Below, piece by piece: positions 59,862 through 64,000 of a stretch of 64,000 bases of DNA (position 1 is its first letter; every line of letters begins with the position of its first letter). Source of the stretch: Sphingomonas lycopersici (lineage in GTDB: Bacteria > Pseudomonadota > Alphaproteobacteria > Sphingomonadales > Sphingomonadaceae); contig NZ_JANFAU010000003.1 in assembly GCF_026130605.1 (NCBI RefSeq), positions 248,001-312,000 on the forward strand. Reading direction: 5' to 3'. The translations under genes were made by a program, and so were the position numbers. The notes beneath the pieces are model-generated. The model did not search any database and had not been told where the DNA came from. It saw only the letters and a program-made list of their open reading frames with translations.

Positions 59862-61451
59862 TTACGACGCAAGCAGCCGTGCGCGCCGTGCGAGCTCCTG
59901 CTTGTCGATCTTGCCGATCGGGAGCGTTGGCAGTTCGCGCTCGATCACGAAGATCTTCGGAATCTTGTAATTGGCGAGGTGCGCCCGGCAGTGCGCGGCG
60001 AGCGCTTGCGCATCCACCTCGTCCGAGGACTGGACATAGGCGACCCCGATCTCCTGCCAGACCGGATCGGGACGCGCGACCACCGCCGCCAGCGCCACCG
60101 CCGGGTGTCGCTCCAGAACCGTCTCCACTTCACGCGGATAGACATTGTAGCCGCCCGATTTGTACATTTCCTTAAGCCGCCCGACGAGACGATAGCTGCC
60201 GTCCGGGCGCCGCACCGCGAGATCGCCGGTGCGAAAAAAGCCGTCCGGGGTAAAGCACGCCGCGGTCGCCTCGGGCCGCCGCCAATAGCCGAGCAGATTG
60301 AGCGCGGAGCGCGCCTGCACTTCACCCTCGGTACCGTCAGCAACCACGATACCCTCGGCATCGACCAGCCTGATCTCGACATTCGGAAATGCGTGGCCAA
60401 CCGAACCCCACAGCCGCGCGATATCGTCGGTCGGCTCGACCACGGTGATCGCGCTCGTCGTTTCGGTCATCCCGTAATTGGTCGCGAGCCTCGGGCAGAT
60501 CTGCAGCAACGCCGCGATCAGATCGACGGGCATTTCCGCCCCTTCCCACACGATAAGCTGTACCGCGGACAGATCGATATCGGCAAAGCCCGGCAGATCG
60601 AGCTGCATCCGGAACACACCCGGCACCGAAATCCACAGGGTGACCGCCTCACGCTCCATCAGCGCGAGGCAGCCGGCCGGATCGAACTGCTCCATGAAGA
60701 CGATCGTGCCGCCGGCCGCGATGCACGGCAGCACGGTATCCACCACACCGCCGATATGGTTGATCGGAAAATAGCTGACCACCCGGTGCGGATCGAGCGG
60801 CCAGAGCCAGTTTTGCGCCACGCAGAATTGGTTGATGCCCGCATGATGCAGGACGGCGCCTTTCGGCTGGCCGGTCGAGCCGGAGGTATAGACGATCAGG
60901 CACGGCATCCGCCCGCCGACCTCCGTTCGCGCCGCCTGCAGCTGCGCGGAGACAACGGCGGTGCCGCCGCGCAGAAAGTCCGTCATCGTCACCGCGCCCG
61001 GCACTGGCGGATCGCCGTCGAAGATGACGAGTTGGGCGATCGAGGGCACCGCGGCGCGCAGTTCGACCAGTTCCCGCTCATAATGACGCCCTGCCACCTC
61101 GCTTCGCGCGAGGAGCAATTTCGGTGCCGCATCTTCGAGCACATGCCGAAGCTCGGCGAACTGATAGCGCGGATTGAGCCCGACCCAGATGCCGCCGATC
61201 GAGGCGGTGGCGAGAAGCGCGACGAGAAAATCGGGATGCGGGGTCTGCAAGGTGGCGATGCGATCGCCGCGCGCGACCCCAGCGGCGATCATCGCGGCGG
61301 CCAAGGCGTCGACCGCCGCGGCCAGCGCGGCATACGTCCAGCGCTGCTCGTCGAGGACGACCGCGATCGCATCGGGCTGCGTCTCGGCGTGCGCGAAGAC
61401 GAAATCGCTAATCCGCGCGACAGGCGATTGATCGTCCAGCACGCCGCTCAC
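59862..61451 (-). CDS. AMP-dependent acyl-CoA ligase
   Basis: 529 residues from GTG 61449-61451, overlapping the MaoC stop by GTGA. Motifs: 'CLIVYTSGSTGQPKGAVLHH' (A3), 'NYGMTETTSAI' (A5), 'DGFFRTGDLAVRRPDGSYRL' (A7), 'KEMYKSGGYNVYPREVETVL' (A8) and catalytic lysine in 'TLPIGKIDKQELARR'. It activates an organic acid to its CoA thioester. A longer upstream reading would overlap the MaoC gene. Confidence 0.85.
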   Translation of the reverse strand: MSGVLDDQSPVARISDFVFAHAETQPDAIAVVLDEQRWTYAALAAAVDALAAAMIAAGVARGDRIATLQTPHPDFLVALLATASIGGIWVGLNPRYQFAELRHVLEDAAPKLLLARSEVAGRHYERELVELRAAVPSIAQLVIFDGDPPVPGAVTMTDFLRGGTAVVSAQLQAARTEVGGRMPCLIVYTSGSTGQPKGAVLHHAGINQFCVAQNWLWPLDPHRVVSYFPINHIGGVVDTVLPCIAAGGTIVFMEQFDPAGCLALMEREAVTLWISVPGVFRMQLDLPGFADIDLSAVQLIVWEGAEMPVDLIAALLQICPRLATNYGMTETTSAITVVEPTDDIARLWGSVGHAFPNVEIRLVDAEGIVVADGTEGEVQARSALNLLGYWRRPEATAACFTPDGFFRTGDLAVRRPDGSYRLVGRLKEMYKSGGYNVYPREVETVLERHPAVALAAVVARPDPVWQEIGVAYVQSSDEVDAQALAAHCRAHLANYKIPKIFVIERELPTLPIGKIDKQELARRARLLAS

Positions 61452-61948
61452 GCTTCCCGAAACCCCGCAGGCGGAACCCATACCGATAGCCATTCCGCGA
61501 CCAGCGCGGGCTTTTCGGCATGCTCGATTTCCACCGTCGCGCCGATCGTCAGCTGCGCCCGTCCGCATTCGTCCTCGCGGCGGTCGGTCAGCTCGAACCG
61601 CCCACGCACCGCGCTCCCGGTCGGGACGGGCGAGATCAGCCGCAGGCGGTTGAAGCCGTAATTGAGATAATAGCCGGCGGTCGCGACCTCGGTCCGCCGA
61701 TCGCGCGGCTGCACGCAATGGAGCATATGCGTCAGCAGCGACATGGTGAGAAATCCGAACGCGATCGTCCCGCCATAAGGCGTCTCGGCGCGCGCCCAAT
61801 CGGGATCGACATGCATCGGATCATCGTCCAGCGTCGCCTGAGCGAAGCGATCGATCATGGCCTGCGTTATCGTCATCCAGTTCGATACCCCGATCAGCGC
61901 GCCCGGCTCGACCGCCAGGAGACCATTTGTATGCGATGCTGCGCTCAT
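61448..61948 (-). CDS. MaoC-family hydratase
   Basis: 166 residues. The hot-dog motif reads 'ITQAMIDRFAQATLDDDPMH' (D-x4-H with N/D: catalytic Asp and His) followed by 'PYGGTIAFGFLTMSLLTHML'. It adds water to an enoyl-CoA. It is the first gene of the minus-strand transcript, with the operator 61980-61993 about 32 bases upstream. Confidence 0.85.
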   Translation of the reverse strand: MSAASHTNGLLAVEPGALIGVSNWMTITQAMIDRFAQATLDDDPMHVDPDWARAETPYGGTIAFGFLTMSLLTHMLHCVQPRDRRTEVATAGYYLNYGFNRLRLISPVPTGSAVRGRFELTDRREDECGRAQLTIGATVEIEHAEKPALVAEWLSVWVPPAGFREA

Positions 61949-61979
61949 TATAGATTCCGATTTCTGGGAGAATTAAATA

Positions 61980-61993
61980 TGAGAACTATCTCA
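61980..61993. promoter_or_regulatory. Operator 1: TGAGA-ACTA-TCTCA
   Basis: Perfect 5-base arms with a 4-base centre in the 74-base gap between MaoC and TetR. The same palindrome occurs before the receptor gene at 62849-62862. Probably the binding site of the TetR regulator. Confidence 0.65.
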
Positions 61994-62022
61994 GTTTTTA
62001 ATCGAGTCAAGACCCCCTACTT

Positions 62023-62763
62023 ATGGCCATGCCGATGATCTCCGAGAATCCGTGCTTCATCACCTTCCTCAAGGAACGGCTGGTGCAGAACCCGCCGCCG
62101 CAAAAAGGCGCACGCACCCGCGAGCGGCTGAAGATCGCCGCGGCGGAGGTGCTCGAGGAAAAGGGCTATCTCGCCACCAAGGCGGGCGACATCGCGGCGC
62201 GAGCGGGCGTCGCCGAAGGGTCTTTCTATATATATTTCAAAGACAAGACCGATTCGACAATCAATGTTCTGACTACTCTTCTTGACGAATTCGTGCTGCT
62301 GCCCTCGCAATCGCCGGATACCGCCGAGCATCCGTTCAAGGCGATTCGGCGTGCGAACCGCCGGTGGATTTCGGTCGCGCGTGCCAACCCCGGGCTCATG
62401 CGCTGCGTGCTACAGCTCGGTGACGAAAACCCCGATTTCGCGGCGGTGGTGCAGCGCGCCAATCGCACCTGGTTCGGACATGTCGCGCGGAGCGTGGCAC
62501 AGCGCCGCGGGATTATCGATCAGGCACCGATGCTTTTCGCCGTCTATCTGCTCGGGGCGATGATGGACGAGCTGCTGCGCAAACTGATCATCTATCCGGA
62601 CCGGGATTTTCTGTCTTTATTACAGACACTTCACGGAGACGACGAGATGGTCGCCGATGCGACGAGCATCGTGTGGCTGCGCGTGCTCTATCCCGGCGAG
62701 TCGCTGCCCCGCAACCTTCCGCGCGCCGTAAAGGCCTTCGCCAACGTCCTTCTGCCGGGATGA
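62023..62763 (+). CDS. TetR-family regulator
   Basis: 246 residues; ATG 62023, 62032 or 62035 all possible. HTH: 'RERLKIAAAEVLEEKGYLAT', 'AGDIAARAGVAEGSFYIYFK'. The C-terminal ligand domain contains 'LMRCVLQLGDENPDFAAVVQ' and 'YLLGAMMDELLRKLIIYPD'. It likely represses both the MaoC-ligase-peptidase-MFS transcript and the receptor. Confidence 0.85.
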   Translation: MAMPMISENPCFITFLKERLVQNPPPQKGARTRERLKIAAAEVLEEKGYLATKAGDIAARAGVAEGSFYIYFKDKTDSTINVLTTLLDEFVLLPSQSPDTAEHPFKAIRRANRRWISVARANPGLMRCVLQLGDENPDFAAVVQRANRTWFGHVARSVAQRRGIIDQAPMLFAVYLLGAMMDELLRKLIIYPDRDFLSLLQTLHGDDEMVADATSIVWLRVLYPGESLPRNLPRAVKAFANVLLPG

Positions 62764-62820
62764 AACGCGGCCGATACGGCCGGCGATCTCGCTGAATTCT
62801 CCGGCAAAATGACATGCTGT

Positions 62821-62862
62821 TGACAAGATCGGAAATTGCGTAAAAGTTGAGATACTTCTCAC
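62821..62862 (+). promoter_or_regulatory. Receptor promoter with operator 2: TGAGA-TACT-TCTCA
   Basis: TTGACA at 62821-62826 is a good -35; the -10 would fall around 62842-62849. The operator at 62849-62862 has the same arms as operator 1 and overlaps the presumed transcription start, 20 bases before the ATG. Confidence 0.6.
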
Positions 62863-62882
62863 TTTTATCCCGGGGCCGAATC

Positions 62883-64000
62883 ATGCGCGCAGCAATAAGG
62901 ATGGGTTTGGTGGCGCCATCCGTCTTGGCGATGCTCGTTGCGGGGGCGACCGCCGTCATTGCGCAGCAGAAGGACGAAAGCGCCGCCGCGCCGGAGCCGG
63001 AAACGGGCATCGGCGATATCGTCGTCACCGCCCAGCGGCGCGCGGAGAGCGCGCAGAAAGTGCCGCTCAGCATCACCGTGCTCGGCGCCGACCAGATCGA
63101 ACGCGAAGGCTATCGCTCGTTCCAGGATTATGCGACGCGCGTGCCCAATCTCTCCTTCTCGCAGGGCGGATCGAGCATCGGCGGATTGGGCCAGGCGATC
63201 TCGCTGCGCGGCATCTACGGCACCAACACCACCGGCGTTTATCTCGACGAGACCCCGCTTCCAAGCAGCGTCGATCCGCAGGTCGTCGATCTCGAGCGGA
63301 TCGAGGTGCTGCGCGGCCCGCAAGGCACGCTCTACGGCGCGCGATCGATGGGCGGCACGGTGCGGCTCATCACCCGCCAGCCCGACGTCAATGAATTCAG
63401 CGGCAGCGCGCACGGCATCGTATCGTCGACCCGCCACAGCGGCGCGAACGGCACGATCGACGGGTCGCTCAATATTCCCTTAGTGGCCGACACGCTCGCC
63501 ATCCGCGCCTTCGCGTTCGGCGATTATCAGTCGGGCGTCTTCACCCGGATCCCCTCGGCCGATGCGCCGACGCAATATAGCCCGCGCGACAATCTCGGCG
63601 CGAGCCGGCGCTATGGCGGCGCGATCGCTGCCCGCCTGCAATTGCTCGACAATGCAATCAGCATCACGCCGCGTGTGGTCTTTCAGCGTTCACGCACCAA
63701 CGCGCAGCCCTATGCCGATCTGGTCGCCGGCAATTTCATCCAGAAAAGATTGTTCGATCTTGACGACAAAGGCGCCGACGACTGGAATTTGTTCAGCCTG
63801 ACCAACCGCTACGGCGCCGATTTCGGGGAGTTCGTCTCCGTGACATCCCAGTTCAACCGTGACGCGTCGGATTCGGAAAATGCGTCGGAGGCGATCTCCG
63901 GGCTGCTCGGCTTCACCACCCCCTCGCTTTTCCGTGGCACGAGCCGCGGGCGAACCTTCGTCCAGGAATTCCGCTTCACATCCGCATTCGAGGGCCCGCT
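62883..64000 (+). CDS. TonB-dependent receptor, catabolic sphingomonad type (3' end outside)
   Basis: The first 372 residues from ATG 62883. A signal peptide ends AVIAQQKD. The TonB box is 'GDIVVTAQRRAESAQKVPLS', and the plug has 'YATRVPNLSFSQGG', 'LDETPLPSS' and 'RIEVLRGPQGTLYGARSMGG'. This is the IroN/FyuA-like type expanded in sphingomonads for uptake of organic substrates rather than iron. Under TetR control with the ligase cluster, it presumably imports the same compound. Confidence 0.85.
   Translation, partial: MRAAIRMGLVAPSVLAMLVAGATAVIAQQKDESAAAPEPETGIGDIVVTAQRRAESAQKVPLSITVLGADQIEREGYRSFQDYATRVPNLSFSQGGSSIGGLGQAISLRGIYGTNTTGVYLDETPLPSSVDPQVVDLERIEVLRGPQGTLYGARSMGGTVRLITRQPDVNEFSGSAHGIVSSTRHSGANGTIDGSLNIPLVADTLAIRAFAFGDYQSGVFTRIPSADAPTQYSPRDNLGASRRYGGAIAARLQLLDNAISITPRVVFQRSRTNAQPYADLVAGNFIQKRLFDLDDKGADDWNLFSLTNRYGADFGEFVSVTSQFNRDASDSENASEAISGLLGFTTPSLFRGTSRGRTFVQEFRFTSAFEGP

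Noticed and set aside
58701-61661. A 986-codon open frame on the plus strand
   Set aside because: It runs antisense through the DUF2817 and CoA-ligase genes, is arginine- and aspartate-rich with no domain, and mirrors their codon bias.
1-64000. CRISPR array, rRNA, tRNA or complete IS element
   Set aside because: No regular direct repeats with spacers, no RNA-gene signatures and no transposase gene were seen.

Overview
This is a high-GC alphaproteobacterial chromosome segment. It most resembles a sphingomonad: two TonB-dependent receptors, catabolic acyl-CoA genes, a P4-type integrase fragment, short REP-like sequences containing CCCTTCGACARGCTCAGGGC, and many GTG or tight ATGA-type starts. 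All functional calls come from reading sequence and recalling protein families; no database search was run.

Layout. (1) 0-14.8 kb looks like ordinary chromosome. It holds the tail of a BNR/sortilin-type hydrolase, a heme-type ABC importer (hmuTUV) with a TonB-dependent receptor, a flavoprotein, a Rieske-ferredoxin reductase broken by a frameshift, a uracil-DNA glycosylase, a MerR regulator coupled to a fatty acyl-CoA ligase, a DUF2147 protein, a FadL-type porin and an MHS-type MFS transporter. (2) 15.0-55 kb is an accessory stress and low-oxygen region. It opens with a truncated integrase. It contains six universal stress proteins (USPs), BON, Hsp20, Fe-SOD, Nudix, CYTH-CHAD, beta-CASP MBL, an NDP-forming acyl-CoA synthetase/GNAT fusion, VIT1-type and Nramp-type transporters, thioredoxin TrxC, a heme-PAS FixL with its FixJ, two further FixJ-like receivers, the cytochrome bd genes cydABX and the divergent cydDC exporter. 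An mqsRA toxin-antitoxin pair and a second, decayed integrase lie at 36.6-37.9 kb. (3) 54.7-57.1 kb is a gene-poor stretch with remnants: an ADH pseudogene, a frameshifted secreted protein and a 5'-truncated LuxR gene. (4) 57.3-64 kb is a catabolic/uptake locus: MFS, DUF2817 peptidase-like enzyme, AMP-dependent CoA ligase, MaoC hydratase, TetR regulator, and a TonB-dependent receptor that runs off the window.

How it fits together. The FixL here keeps the heme-binding histidine context and the FixL-type kinase core, so FixLJ is probably a real oxygen switch. A motif of the form CGTA-N4/5-CCC recurs about 50-80 bp upstream of start codons of many genes in region 2, often midway between divergent genes. 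I infer a FixJ-controlled regulon covering response-regulator paralogs, USP-neighbourhood small proteins, VIT, MBL, Hsp20 and acyl-CoA synthetase/GNAT. Two copies of a 49-bp element carrying this motif (46/49 identical) precede two receiver genes of identical length at identical distance. One receiver has lost its phosphorylation site and is followed by a separate FixJ-type HTH protein. This region is the best candidate for something not yet described.

Three genes carry single-base frameshifts and two carry in-frame stops. Real decay and sequencing error cannot be separated here.
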